Source of the DNA: CAZTYW01 sp964617695
GTDB taxonomy: Bacteria; Chloroflexota; Dehalococcoidia; UBA2247; RBG-13-53-26
Direction of reading: 5' to 3'
Assembly (NCBI GenBank): GCA_964617695.1
Contig: CAZTYW010000074.1
Span: forward strand, 1 to 10,056
Length of the DNA stretch: 10,056 nucleotides
Under the pieces are notes generated by a model. The model saw only the letters and a list, made by a program, of their open reading frames with translations. It was not told the origin of the DNA and did no database searches. Below, piece after piece: positions 1-6,424 of this stretch; position 1 is the stretch's first letter; every line of letters starts with the position of its first letter. Made by a program: the position numbers and the translations under genes.

Positions 1-138
1 GGGTGGCGGAGCAACCATCTTCACCGCATGGCCTGCCGCCTTGAGCGCCTTCTCGGCCGCGATGGCGTGGTGAACATCGGGGAACAGGACTAATCCGCCG
101 CCTTCAAAGGGTTGCTTCTTCCGTCTCAGGAACGCCAC
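1..138 (-). CDS. DUF3343 domain protein (5' part, runs off the left edge)
   Basis: The first 46 codons are present on the minus strand; the rest lies beyond position 1. The start is GTG at 138-136, preceded by AAGGAG (145-150) with a 6-nt spacer. The protein opens with a basic stretch, then LVLFPDVHHAIAAEKALKAA, then HAVKMVAPPP. This hydrophobic strand, helix with an Ala-Glu-Lys motif, and 'V-x-PPP' turn is the pattern I know from DUF3343. Members of that family are small soluble proteins often found beside YedE/YedF selenium genes, and their biochemical role is not established. The start lies inside the 3' end of the upstream transporter gene (35-bp overlap in another frame), so translational coupling is likely. 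The C-terminal half, where the family carries a conserved Cys, cannot be seen. Confidence 0.8.
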   Translation of the reverse strand, partial: MAFLRRKKQPFEGGGLVLFPDVHHAIAAEKALKAAGHAVKMVAPPP

Positions 139-1246
139 GGGTGACTCCTTTCTTCGCCTTTTCCTTAGCCCTGGCCTTGACTTCGACCTTCTCCCTCATC
201 AGTAAGCCTGCTGCCAGACAGAAAGCCAGGCCTACTCCGACGGCCGCAGGGCCCCAGGTGCCGGTGCCGCTGGGGCTTGATGCCAGCAGGAAGTTGTGGG
301 CGAAAGCGGCTCCTGCCAGCAAGCCGAGAACCGTCGCAGCCGCGTCACTGTCACCTTCCCCGGAGAGAATGAGCTGGCGAAGGGGGCAGCCGCCGAGCAA
401 GGTAGCCGCCAGTCCGACCAGCAGCATGCCAAAGAAATTCCACAGGTGGTTGTCATGGGCCACTGGCTGCCCGACAAAGCCCCAGTCGATGTAACCCAGG
501 GCCGCGTTGGCAACGAAAGCCCCGATCAGGAATCCTGCGATGCCGCCGAAAAGGTAAAAGTCCCTGACCATCATGACATCCCTCCAGCCGCCCACGAAGC
601 ACATCCTGGTCCTCTGGGCCAGCACACCCACGACCAGGCCAACGACGACTGCGGTGGCAACCGGCACCGCCAGCGAGCCAGGCCCCGTCTGGCTGAAGAA
701 AATGAATCCCGGTTTGATTACCACCAGGAGCAGCACGCCCAGCATGGCCAGCGGCATGATCCAGCCGGCGGCAGAATTCGTCCTGGTTGACCGCCCCAGG
801 TTGAAGCCTCTCTTGAGGAAGAAGATACCGATTCCGGCTCCCACCACGACACCGGCCAGGGCGGTGATGCCGTTGAGATCGCCTCCAGCCAGGCGGAGCA
901 GTGCTCGCACCGGGCATCCCAGGAAGACCAGGGCTCCGATCATGACGAAGGCTCCCAGGAAGAAGCGTATCACAGGAGACGAGCCGCCCCTGGCTCTAAA
1001 CTCGCCAAACACGAAGGCTGAGGCAAAGGCCCCGAGCACCAGGCCCGCAATCTCGGGTCTGAGGTACTGCACCGCTCCTGCCCGATGCAGGCCAAGACCA
1101 CCGGCGATGTCGCGCAGGAAACAGGCAACACAGATACCCATGTTTGCCGGGTTGCCCCACCTGGTCATCAAGGCGGCCAGGACCCCAAAGGTGAGTCCAG
1201 CTACGATAATAAACGTGCGCCTGGTGAAGACTCGGCTCAAAGGCAT
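104..1246 (-). CDS. yedE: YedE-family putative selenium transporter
   Basis: A 380-residue multi-pass membrane protein of the YeeE/YedE superfamily. The visible signatures match the selenium-associated branch: GNPANMGICVACFLRD (residues 31-46, with C39 and C42), GCPVR (110-114), RMCFVGGWRD (214-223) and GGCPLRQLILSGEGDSDA (285-302). Two pseudo-repeated halves, each with a Gly-Cys-Pro motif, fit the inverted-repeat pore fold of YeeE thiosulfate transporters. About ten hydrophobic segments are visible, followed by a Lys/Arg/Glu-rich cytoplasmic tail (about 351-378). Family knowledge links this branch to import of a selenium species for Sec or Se-dependent enzymes; the substrate is inferred by association. 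The ATG start (1246-1244) is preceded by GGAGGG/AGGA. The gene overlaps the DUF3343 gene and diverges from the LysR gene, consistent with one selenium locus. Confidence 0.88.
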   Translation of the reverse strand: MPLSRVFTRRTFIIVAGLTFGVLAALMTRWGNPANMGICVACFLRDIAGGLGLHRAGAVQYLRPEIAGLVLGAFASAFVFGEFRARGGSSPVIRFFLGAFVMIGALVFLGCPVRALLRLAGGDLNGITALAGVVVGAGIGIFFLKRGFNLGRSTRTNSAAGWIMPLAMLGVLLLVVIKPGFIFFSQTGPGSLAVPVATAVVVGLVVGVLAQRTRMCFVGGWRDVMMVRDFYLFGGIAGFLIGAFVANAALGYIDWGFVGQPVAHDNHLWNFFGMLLVGLAATLLGGCPLRQLILSGEGDSDAAATVLGLLAGAAFAHNFLLASSPSGTGTWGPAAVGVGLAFCLAAGLLMREKVEVKARAKEKAKKGVTRGVPETEEATL

Positions 1247-1326
1247 TCCTCCCTCCGGTACCCGACGACGCTTGCCATATCCTGTCCCTGCCTGGCTGTT
1301 CGTCGCGGTGAATTCGTGCAGATGCT

Positions 1327-1355
1327 ATCATAAGTAAACATTTACCAGCAAATAA
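1327..1355 (-). promoter_or_regulatory. Weak promoter for the yedE operon
   Basis: On the minus strand, TATGAT (1332-1327) matches five of six -10 positions. A 17-nt spacer separates it from TTATTT (1355-1350), which matches the -35 consensus poorly (TT only). A good -10 with a poor -35 overlapping operator-like dyads is typical of activator-dependent LysR targets. Inferred from motif reading only. Confidence 0.4.
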
Positions 1356-1369
1356 GAAAAGCTTATAAT
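1341..1369 (+). promoter_or_regulatory. Promoter of the LysR-type regulator gene
   Basis: TTTACC (1341-1346), a 17-nt spacer, and a perfect TATAAT (1364-1369). The expected transcript start near 1376 leaves a leader of only about 12 nt, which contains the GGAGG SD (1377-1381). The -10 overlaps the T-N11-A dyad at 1352-1366, so binding of the regulator would block its own promoter. Confidence 0.6.
1352..1366. promoter_or_regulatory. Candidate LysR operator (T-N11-A dyad)
   Basis: ATAAGAAAAGCTTAT is a perfect 5-bp inverted repeat (ATAAG/CTTAT) with a 5-bp centre. It fits the T-N11-A rule of LysR-type operators (T1353, A1365). A further ATAAG half-site lies at 1330-1334, 22 bp or about two helical turns away, and a second dyad (GTAAA-CA-TTTAC) is at 1334-1345. 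The location between the divergent yedE and LysR genes is the usual place for such sites. Confidence 0.5.
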
Positions 1370-1387
1370 TGTGCTTGGAGGTGTACC

Positions 1388-2287
1388 GTGAACATCGATC
1401 ACCTGATGACCTATCTTCAGGTAATGAAGCTCGGCAGCTTTTCCAGGGCGGCCCGGCAAATGTCGATCAGCCAGCCCGCGGTCTCTCTCCAGATCCAGAA
1501 GCTGGAGCGGGACCTCGGTGTGCGCCTGCTTGATCGTGGTCAGAAATCGGTCACCATGACGGAAGCCGGGAAGCGGCTGCTGCGTTTCGCCCGAACCGTT
1601 GCTGAGGAACGGGCGCGGCTGTTGAGAGACCTCGAGCGGTTGGCTGGGGAGGTCAGAGGTGACCTTGTCATTGCAGCCAGCACCATCCCCGGTGAGGTGC
1701 TGCTTCCTCCGATGGCGGGAGAGTTCAAGGCACTGCACCCGGCGGTGAGCGTAAGGGTGGACGTCTTCGACTCCGGCAGCGTTATTGACAGGGTCCGAGG
1801 TGGTGACTACGAGTTGGGGTTCTGTGGCAGTCCACCAGGAGGCAAGGAGATGGAGTGTGTCAAGATAGCGGAAGACGAGATCGTCCTCATCGTGCCGACC
1901 GGACACCCCTTCGCCCGGCGGAGCGGCATCTCGGTGCGTGAATTGGAGGGAGAGCAGCTTGTCATGCGCGAGGATACGTCGGGTACGCAGCGAAGTCTGA
2001 AGTCCCTGCTTGCCGAGGCAGGCTTTGACGTCGGCAGGTGGTCGCCAACCCTGGTATTGGGGACCAGTCAGGCTGTGGTCGGCGCGGTGGAGGCTGGGGT
2101 GGGGATTGCTTTCGTTTCGAATCTGGCGATAGGCAAGAGCCTGGCTCTCGGGCTGGTGAAACAGGTCCCCGTTGACGGTCTGAGGCTGGGTCGGAGCTTC
2201 CACTGCATATATCGGCGCGAAAGGGCGGTCTCCCGCCTGCTGAGGGAGTTCATCGCCTTCGTTGGCGCCAGGACATGGCAGTCATGA
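1388..2287 (+). CDS. LysR-family regulator, probably selenium-metabolism associated
   Basis: A 299-residue protein of standard LysR length. The N-terminal winged helix-turn-helix (about 2-61) contains GSFSRAARQMSISQPAVSLQ followed by a KLERDLGVRLLDR stretch, and a linker helix runs to about 88. The effector domain (about 91-293) starts GDLVIAASTIPGEVLLP and includes DSGSVIDRVRGGDYELGF, a 'MRE...SGT' segment (193-200) and AVEAGVGIAFVS. This resembles the LysR subgroup that co-occurs with selenium genes, and the divergent yedE supports that. Its likely role is control of the yedE/DUF3343 operon and of itself; the ligand is unknown. The start is GTG with GGAGG (1377-1381) 6 nt upstream. A CysB/CysL-type sulfur regulator is an alternative reading. 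The LysR assignment is very secure, the selenium specialisation moderately so. Confidence 0.9.
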   Translation: MNIDHLMTYLQVMKLGSFSRAARQMSISQPAVSLQIQKLERDLGVRLLDRGQKSVTMTEAGKRLLRFARTVAEERARLLRDLERLAGEVRGDLVIAASTIPGEVLLPPMAGEFKALHPAVSVRVDVFDSGSVIDRVRGGDYELGFCGSPPGGKEMECVKIAEDEIVLIVPTGHPFARRSGISVRELEGEQLVMREDTSGTQRSLKSLLAEAGFDVGRWSPTLVLGTSQAVVGAVEAGVGIAFVSNLAIGKSLALGLVKQVPVDGLRLGRSFHCIYRRERAVSRLLREFIAFVGARTWQS

Positions 2288-2734
2288 ATTGCCGGCTGCC
2301 CTGTACGCCAGTCGCCGGGAGCATGCTCGGTCTGTTGTCCCGGCGGTGGCCCTGAATGGGAGGCCTGGCATCTGGTCTGAGGAGCGGCGTCAGGCTGCCT
2401 CAACTTGACAATGGAATTCGACGTATGATAAAACTCCAAACAGAGCCAGCCTAGCAGAGAGCAGGCGAGTTATGCCTGAATCAAGTGATTGGAGTGGTCG
2501 CTTCGAGCCTGGTTTGAGTGCCAACAGTTGTCCCCCTTGAATTCCTGCTAAAGCTGAGGCTGGTGTGAAGTCTGACCAGCTTCAACTTTTGTAGCGAAAT
2601 AGAGCTTGTAGATAGCATTTGGGCGGTTGGCGTGTCACCCAGGCGGCCCGATTGAGAGCAGGAAAAATGGGCGACTGGCTGTGGCGCGGGGTCTCGCCGG
2701 GATCAAAGCGATAGCGTAGAAAGGTAGGTTCCAG
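2288..2734 (+). other. 447-bp intergenic stretch / possible long 5' leader
   Basis: No convincing coding region on either strand. It contains a 10-bp palindrome GAGCATGCTC (2319-2328) just past the LysR gene, the promoter candidate at 2405-2432, and a 22-codon ATG reading frame (2472-2540) with only a weak SD. It also holds a hairpin GCTGGT/ACCAGC (2559-2580) followed by a poor T-rich run, and a GC-rich region near 2665-2700. If the promoter is used, about 295 nt of untranslated leader precede the DUF6125-like gene. I recognise no known riboswitch here. Confidence 0.5.
2405..2432 (+). promoter_or_regulatory. Promoter candidate for the DUF6125/desulforedoxin operon
   Basis: A perfect -35 TTGACA (2405-2410) is followed after 16 nt by GATAAA (2427-2432), which matches four of six -10 positions. 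TATGAT (2424-2429) is a better -10 but sits only 13 nt away. It is the best promoter-like match between the LysR gene and the next gene. Confidence 0.4.
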
Positions 2735-3322
2735 ATGCCTGAAGAGATGAATGACTACAGCAGTCCGTACAGGCACGATTTGACCTTCAACGAGTTCTCC
2801 AAGGAATTCATCCTCAAGCTGATGAAGATATGGCAGTACGCGTGGTTGCACATGACCGAGGCCTGGTACGATTCGGTGAAGAAGAGGTTCGGCGACGAAG
2901 CGGCTGACGAGTGCGAGACAGAGGCCTGGTGCAGGATAGGGGAGCGCGTCAACCCCAGGTTCGCCAAGGTGGGCAAAGTCCAGTTGAACACCGTGCTTGA
3001 TTCGCTCAAGTGCCTGCAGTTGCCGCTGGACAACACTACGGAAGGACTGTTCCCCGCCATACCCGAGATCATAAACGAGAATCACGTCATATGGACGATA
3101 CCGAGATGTCGCTCCCTGGAGTTCTTTGAGGCCAAGTGCCCCGAGAGGATAGACTGGGTATGCCACGTCAATGAGAAGCGGGTCATCGAAAGATATCTTA
3201 TTAACCCCAAGATAAAGGTGACGCCGTTGAAGCTCCCACCTCGCGATAATCCAGAGGATATCGCCTGCAAGTGGGAGTTCAAGATGATGGACGAAGACCA
3301 GTGGAAGCCGGTCTCAAAGTAG
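2735..3322 (+). CDS. DUF6125-like protein (ATC-hydrolase-like superfamily), function unknown
   Basis: A 195-residue soluble protein with no signal peptide or membrane segment. The N-terminal helical half has a Trp-rich 'KIWQYAWLHMTEAWYDSVKKRFG' region split over residues 31-53. The C-terminal half has four spaced cysteines (C125, C135, C143, C178) with the ending LPPRDNPEDIACKWEF (167-182). This arrangement of helix-rich start, Cys cluster, 'INP+I', 'PP-D-x-P' and a final Cys-x-Trp-x-Phe resembles DUF6125 and, more distantly, L-2-amino-thiazoline-4-carboxylate hydrolase-like proteins. No activity can be stated. The cysteines could bind a metal or cluster (inference). The ATG at 2735 has a weak AGG 6 nt upstream; ATG 2747, preceded by GAAGAG, is an alternative start. 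The stop lies 35 nt before the first desulforedoxin, so co-transcription is likely. Confidence 0.7.
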   Translation: MPEEMNDYSSPYRHDLTFNEFSKEFILKLMKIWQYAWLHMTEAWYDSVKKRFGDEAADECETEAWCRIGERVNPRFAKVGKVQLNTVLDSLKCLQLPLDNTTEGLFPAIPEIINENHVIWTIPRCRSLEFFEAKCPERIDWVCHVNEKRVIERYLINPKIKVTPLKLPPRDNPEDIACKWEFKMMDEDQWKPVSK

Positions 3323-3357
3323 GGTTCAGAGCGAAACTGTAGCAAAGGAGCTGAGAG

Positions 3358-3477
3358 ATGGCCAATCAGATAGGAAAAAGGTACTTCTGCAGCAAGTGCG
3401 GCTCGGAGTTCATCGTCACCCGCGGCGGTGAAGGCACCGTTCAGTGCTGCGGTCAGCCGATGGAGATGAAGAAATAG
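3358..3477 (+). CDS. Desulforedoxin-type small iron protein 1
   Basis: A 39-residue protein with a strong AAAGGAG SD (3344-3350) 7 nt before ATG. The sequence begins MANQIGKRYFCSKCGSEF and has TVQCCGQPM (27-35). The four cysteines C11-x2-C14 and C30-C31 are the exact spacing pattern of desulforedoxin and of the N-terminal domain of class II desulfoferrodoxin, which bind one Fe(SCys)4 centre. Desulforedoxin of Desulfovibrio is of similar size (36 residues) and dimeric. The expected role is one-electron transfer in the cytoplasm of an anaerobe, possibly linked to oxygen or superoxide defence. The partner is not identified; the DUF6125-like protein directly upstream is the obvious candidate. No superoxide-reductase domain is fused. 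Confidence 0.88.
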   Translation: MANQIGKRYFCSKCGSEFIVTRGGEGTVQCCGQPMEMKK

Positions 3478-3613
3478 GGCGTGCCAGGCGCCTTTCTCAT
3501 TGGTCTGGACGGCGACCAGCCGGGTTGCTCTGTGCAGCGAAAGCCCTGTGCGGATCCGTTGTTAGAGTTGGTGGGATCTCAGACAGACTGCAGGCAGGAG
3601 GTTGCGAACTGAA

Positions 3614-3757
3614 ATGGCGAATCAACTAGGCAAGAGATACCAGTGCGAGGTCTGTAACACTGAGGTTTTGTGCACCAAACAGGGTGATGGTGCGGTTAGC
3701 TGCTGCGGCAAGGACATGGCAGAGCAGCAGCCCAGGCCTCTACCCTCTTCCGACTAG
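3614..3757 (+). CDS. Desulforedoxin-type small iron protein 2 (tandem paralogue)
   Basis: A 47-residue protein beginning MANQLGKRYQCEVCNTEV, with AVSCCGKDM at 27-35. The Fe(SCys)4 ligands C11, C14, C30 and C31 fall at the same positions as in the gene 136 bp upstream, so the two arose by duplication. Differences are an additional cysteine (C20), a different middle loop, and a Pro/Ser tail (QQPRPLPSSD) absent from the first copy. The SD AGGAGG (3596-3601) is 12 nt from ATG, longer than usual, so translation may be weaker. The gap between the copies carries only a weak GGCG/CGCC hairpin with a TTT (3478-3497), a possible partial terminator. Expected role: cytoplasmic electron carrier. Confidence 0.85.
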   Translation: MANQLGKRYQCEVCNTEVLCTKQGDGAVSCCGKDMAEQQPRPLPSSD

Positions 3758-3987
3758 GGTAACAAGGACGTCTTGACATAGTCCTTTGCCTGTTGTCATG
3801 CCCCCAATTGCCAGCGGGTTCGTTTCGATCTCTCGGTCGCAACAGTCCCTTTTGTCCATCCCTCTCTCTCCTCCATTAGGCTGCTTGCGTTGGGATTAGC
3901 TTTCACACTGACGAGCGTTCTGAGAATTGGCGGAGCTACTGGCATCCGTGATGAGAGCTGCTCCAGCTTGAGTATGGAGATCGTTTT

Positions 3988-4608
3988 GTGACGCGCTTCA
4001 TCCTGGTCAGGCATGGGCAGACCGCGTGGAACGAAGGCGAGAGCGAGCGACTGCGCGGCCGGGCTGACATCGAGCTTGATGACGCAGGCGTATGGCAGGC
4101 GAAAGCAACGGCGGAGAAGTTGGCGCGGTGGCAGATAGCCGCCGTCCATTCCAGTCCGCTCAGGCGGGCTATGAGCACCGCCGGCATTGTTGCACGCCCA
4201 CTGAATCTCAAGGTACAGCCGCTGGAAGGGCTGGTCGACATAGACTACGGCAGGTGGCAGGGGCTGTCGCTCCAAGAGGCGGCGGCCGATGACAACCGCC
4301 TGTATCATCTCTGGCTGGAGAGTCCTGAGTTGGTCACCTTTCCGAACGGCGAGAGCCTGGAGCAGGTACGGCAGAGGGTGCTTGGTGCCGTGGAGGGCCT
4401 GGTACCAGAGCACGCGGGCCAGACAGTGGTCCTCGTGTCGCACAAGGTGGTCTGCAAGGTGCTGCTTTGCGGCCTGCTGGGTCTGGGCAACTCGCATTTC
4501 TGGCAGGTGCAGCAAGACCTGTGTGCCGTCAACATCTTTGAAGCAATTGGAGACGGCTTCTGGATAGTCAAGATCAACGATACCTGCCACCTGAGGGAAG
4601 TGGCGTGA
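3988..4608 (+). CDS. Histidine phosphatase family protein (phosphoglycerate mutase-like)
   Basis: A 206-residue cytosolic enzyme of the usual length for the family. The phosphohistidine motif LVRHGQTAWNEG spans 6-17 with nucleophile H9 and R8. SSPLRRAMSTA (55-65) supplies the second phosphate-binding Arg, DIDYGRWQG (84-92) the acid region, and LVSHKVV (149-155) the second catalytic H152. The common 'E-I-D-x-G-x-W-E-G' appears here as D-I-D-Y-G-R-W-Q-G, so the usual Glu is replaced by Asp or Gln. The substrate cannot be told; relatives dephosphorylate sugar phosphates, alpha-ribazole phosphate or phosphoglycerate. The GTG start has GGAGA 7 nt upstream. The TGA overlaps the start of the endonuclease III gene (GTGA), so the two genes are co-translated. 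Confidence 0.88.
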   Translation: MTRFILVRHGQTAWNEGESERLRGRADIELDDAGVWQAKATAEKLARWQIAAVHSSPLRRAMSTAGIVARPLNLKVQPLEGLVDIDYGRWQGLSLQEAAADDNRLYHLWLESPELVTFPNGESLEQVRQRVLGAVEGLVPEHAGQTVVLVSHKVVCKVLLCGLLGLGNSHFWQVQQDLCAVNIFEAIGDGFWIVKINDTCHLREVA

Positions 4609-5261
4609 GGATTGAGGAGATCATGCCCCAGCTCCAGCGAGAGTATGGGCCGCGGTGCCGGCAACCGGGGCGGGACCCGGTGTCCACGCTGATTGCCACC
4701 GTCCTTTCTCAGAATACCTCGGACACAAATTCACGAAGGGCCTTTGATTCTCTGGTCTCCACCTTCGGCACCTGGGACTTGGTGGCTGATGCCGGTGAAG
4801 ATGAAATAGCCCGCTGCATAAGGCTGGGAGGCCTGGCCCGGATCAAGGCTGTGCGCATAAAGCAGATTCTGCAGAAGATACGCCAGCGGCGCAGTTCTTT
4901 TGACCTCAGCTTCCTTGGGGGTCTTCCCCTGTCTGAGGCCAAGTCCTGGCTCAGGGACCTGCCTGGGGTAGGGCCGAAAACCGTTGGCTGCGTACTGCTT
5001 TTCTCACTGGGCAGACCGGCTTTGCCCGTGGACACGCACGTTTTTCGGGTCGCCAGGCGTTTGGGCCTGATCGACTCAAGGGTCTCGGTGGAACGGGCCC
5101 ATGAGATTCTTGAGGAGTTGGTCCCGGCGCAGCATATCTACGCCTTCCACCTGTACCTGATAGAGCATGGCCGGCGGACCTGCAAGGCCCAGCGGCCCCG
5201 CTGCCACCTCTGCGTGCTGCAAAGCGTTTGCCCCAGCGATGTCTTCAAGGGCGACGTCTGA
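4605..5261 (+). CDS. nth: Endonuclease III (DNA glycosylase/AP lyase, FeS)
   Basis: A 218-residue HhH-GPD base-excision repair enzyme that removes oxidised pyrimidines and cleaves the abasic site. The helix-hairpin-helix reads LPGVGPKTVGCVLL (119-132) with catalytic Lys at K125. The GPD aspartate is D143 in PVDTHVFRVARRLGL (141-155). The [4Fe-4S] loop is C193-x6-C200-x2-C203-x5-C209 at the C-terminus, complete and correctly spaced. VLSQNTSD (33-40) is the conserved N-terminal helix motif (LSxQTxD in the E. coli enzyme). The GTG start overlaps the preceding stop by 4 bp, with GAGGGAAG (4593-4600) as SD. MutY is unlikely because its C-terminal domain is absent. Confidence 0.93.
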   Translation: MRIEEIMPQLQREYGPRCRQPGRDPVSTLIATVLSQNTSDTNSRRAFDSLVSTFGTWDLVADAGEDEIARCIRLGGLARIKAVRIKQILQKIRQRRSSFDLSFLGGLPLSEAKSWLRDLPGVGPKTVGCVLLFSLGRPALPVDTHVFRVARRLGLIDSRVSVERAHEILEELVPAQHIYAFHLYLIEHGRRTCKAQRPRCHLCVLQSVCPSDVFKGDV

Positions 5262-5286
5262 CGCGCCGTCTGTTGGGAGCCTGGGG

Positions 5287-5315
5287 TTGCCCGAAGCCAG
5301 CCACATCGCTACAAT
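5287..5315 (+). promoter_or_regulatory. argC promoter candidate
   Basis: TTGCCC (5287-5292), an exact 17-nt spacer, and TACAAT (5310-5315). It lies in the 99-bp gap between endonuclease III and argC, predicting a start near 5322 and a leader of about 39 nt. It suggests argC is transcribed separately from the repair gene. Confidence 0.5.
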
Positions 5316-5360
5316 GATCCACGAACAGGTGGGCGGCCACAGCAACAGGGGGTCTCTCAA

Positions 5361-6401
5361 GTGCATAAGGCGAAAGTAACCATCATCAATGTCACCAGCT
5401 ACATGGGTATGGACCTGGCGCGACTGCTCAGTCGCCATCCTGGTGTTGACATAGTCTCGGTTACGGGGCGAAGTGAGGCAGGGAAGGAACTGGGCGAGGT
5501 CTTGCCACACCTCTCGGAGATCGGTCTCCAGGTTGAAAGGGAGCCCAGGGAGGCAGACGTCGTATTCTCCTCCCTGCCGCACAAGGCAAGCGCGGAGGTC
5601 GTTCTGCCGTTGCTCAGAAAGGGCATGAAGGTAGTTGACCTCAGTGCCGACTTCAGATTGAAGGACCCGGCGGAGTACCCTCTGTGGTACGACTTCAGCC
5701 ACCCGGCCCCGGAGACACTGCAGGGTGCCGTCTACGGCCTAACCGAGCTGCATCGTGCCGAGGTGGCCGGTTCCTCGCTGGTGGCCAACCCTGGGTGCTA
5801 CCCCACCGTGGCTGTGCTGGCCCTGGCTCCGGCGGTCAGGGCGGGGCTCATTCAGGCCGACATCATAGTCGACAGCAAGTCCGGGGTGTCGGGGGCGGGC
5901 CGGACACTAAGCCTCACGGCACACTATGCGGAGGTCAACGAGAGTGTCTCTGCCTATGCTTTACAGGGACACCGCCATCTGCCTGAGATTGTCCAGGAGT
6001 TGAAAGCCCTGCAGCCCGACGGTCCGCTGTCGGTCACCTTCCTGCCGCATCTCGTTCCAATGACCCGCGGCATCCTCAGCTCCTGCTACGCTCGCCTGAC
6101 AGAAGGAAAGCTGGCTGCCGGTGAGAAGGGGCTGGCAGAGCTGAAGCAGGTCTATCGGGACTTCTACAGGGGTGAGCCTTTCGTGAAGGTTGTGGACTCG
6201 CCTCCTCAGTCCAAGCATACCTGGGGGAGCAATCTCTGCCTGGTCCACCCGACCATCGACCTGAGGACGAACAGGCTGGTAGTGGTAAGTTGCCTCGACA
6301 ACCTGGTAAAAGGAGGGTCGGGGCAGGCAGTCCAGAACATGAACCTGATGCTGGGCTTTCCCGAGACCACCGGCCTGGAGTCTCTTGCCATCTATCCTTG
6401 A
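5361..6401 (+). CDS. argC: N-acetyl-gamma-glutamyl-phosphate reductase
   Basis: A 346-residue enzyme, full length for the family. It catalyses the NADPH-dependent reduction of N-acetylglutamyl phosphate to the semialdehyde in arginine biosynthesis, in the cytosol. It shows the nucleotide-binding N-terminus with YMGMDLARLLSRHP (14-27) and VTGRSEAG (34-41), then VVDLSADFRL (91-100), and VANPGCYPTV (141-150) with catalytic C146. SKSGVSGAGR (172-181), GHRHLPEI (203-210) with the catalytic His region, and KGGSGQAVQNMNLMLG (317-332) complete the set. The first glycine loop reads NVTSYMG instead of the common GATGYTG. The start is GTG at 5361 with a GGGGG SD (5348-5352) 8 nt away. Other arg genes are not in the window. 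The tRNA-Glu follows 23 bp after the stop and may share the transcript. Confidence 0.95.
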   Translation: MHKAKVTIINVTSYMGMDLARLLSRHPGVDIVSVTGRSEAGKELGEVLPHLSEIGLQVEREPREADVVFSSLPHKASAEVVLPLLRKGMKVVDLSADFRLKDPAEYPLWYDFSHPAPETLQGAVYGLTELHRAEVAGSSLVANPGCYPTVAVLALAPAVRAGLIQADIIVDSKSGVSGAGRTLSLTAHYAEVNESVSAYALQGHRHLPEIVQELKALQPDGPLSVTFLPHLVPMTRGILSSCYARLTEGKLAAGEKGLAELKQVYRDFYRGEPFVKVVDSPPQSKHTWGSNLCLVHPTIDLRTNRLVVVSCLDNLVKGGSGQAVQNMNLMLGFPETTGLESLAIYP

Positions 6402-6424
6402 CCCACGTTATACTTCAAACGCGC

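Noticed and set aside
1328..2203. 291-codon minus-strand frame opposite the LysR gene
   Set aside because: Mirror of a clear LysR gene; composition rich in His/Gln/Pro/Arg, typical of antisense reading.
2472..2540. 22-codon frame in the DUF6125 leader
   Set aside because: Weak SD and no sign of regulatory codons; kept only as a remark in the leader entry.
3773..3801. TTGACA at 3773 as promoter of the histidine phosphatase
   Set aside because: No -10-like hexamer occurs at 16-18 nt; the matching positions read GTCATG, TCATGC and CATGCC.
3740..3859. Minus-strand 39-codon frame (MDKRDCCDREIE...) with a GGAGG about 10 nt upstream of ATG
   Set aside because: No recognisable motif, overlaps the end of the second desulforedoxin, and the purine-rich tract that looks like an SD is long and low in complexity.
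3796..4590. 264-codon minus-strand frame opposite the histidine phosphatase
   Set aside because: The plus strand carries all catalytic motifs of the phosphatase; the antisense product has no recognisable domain.
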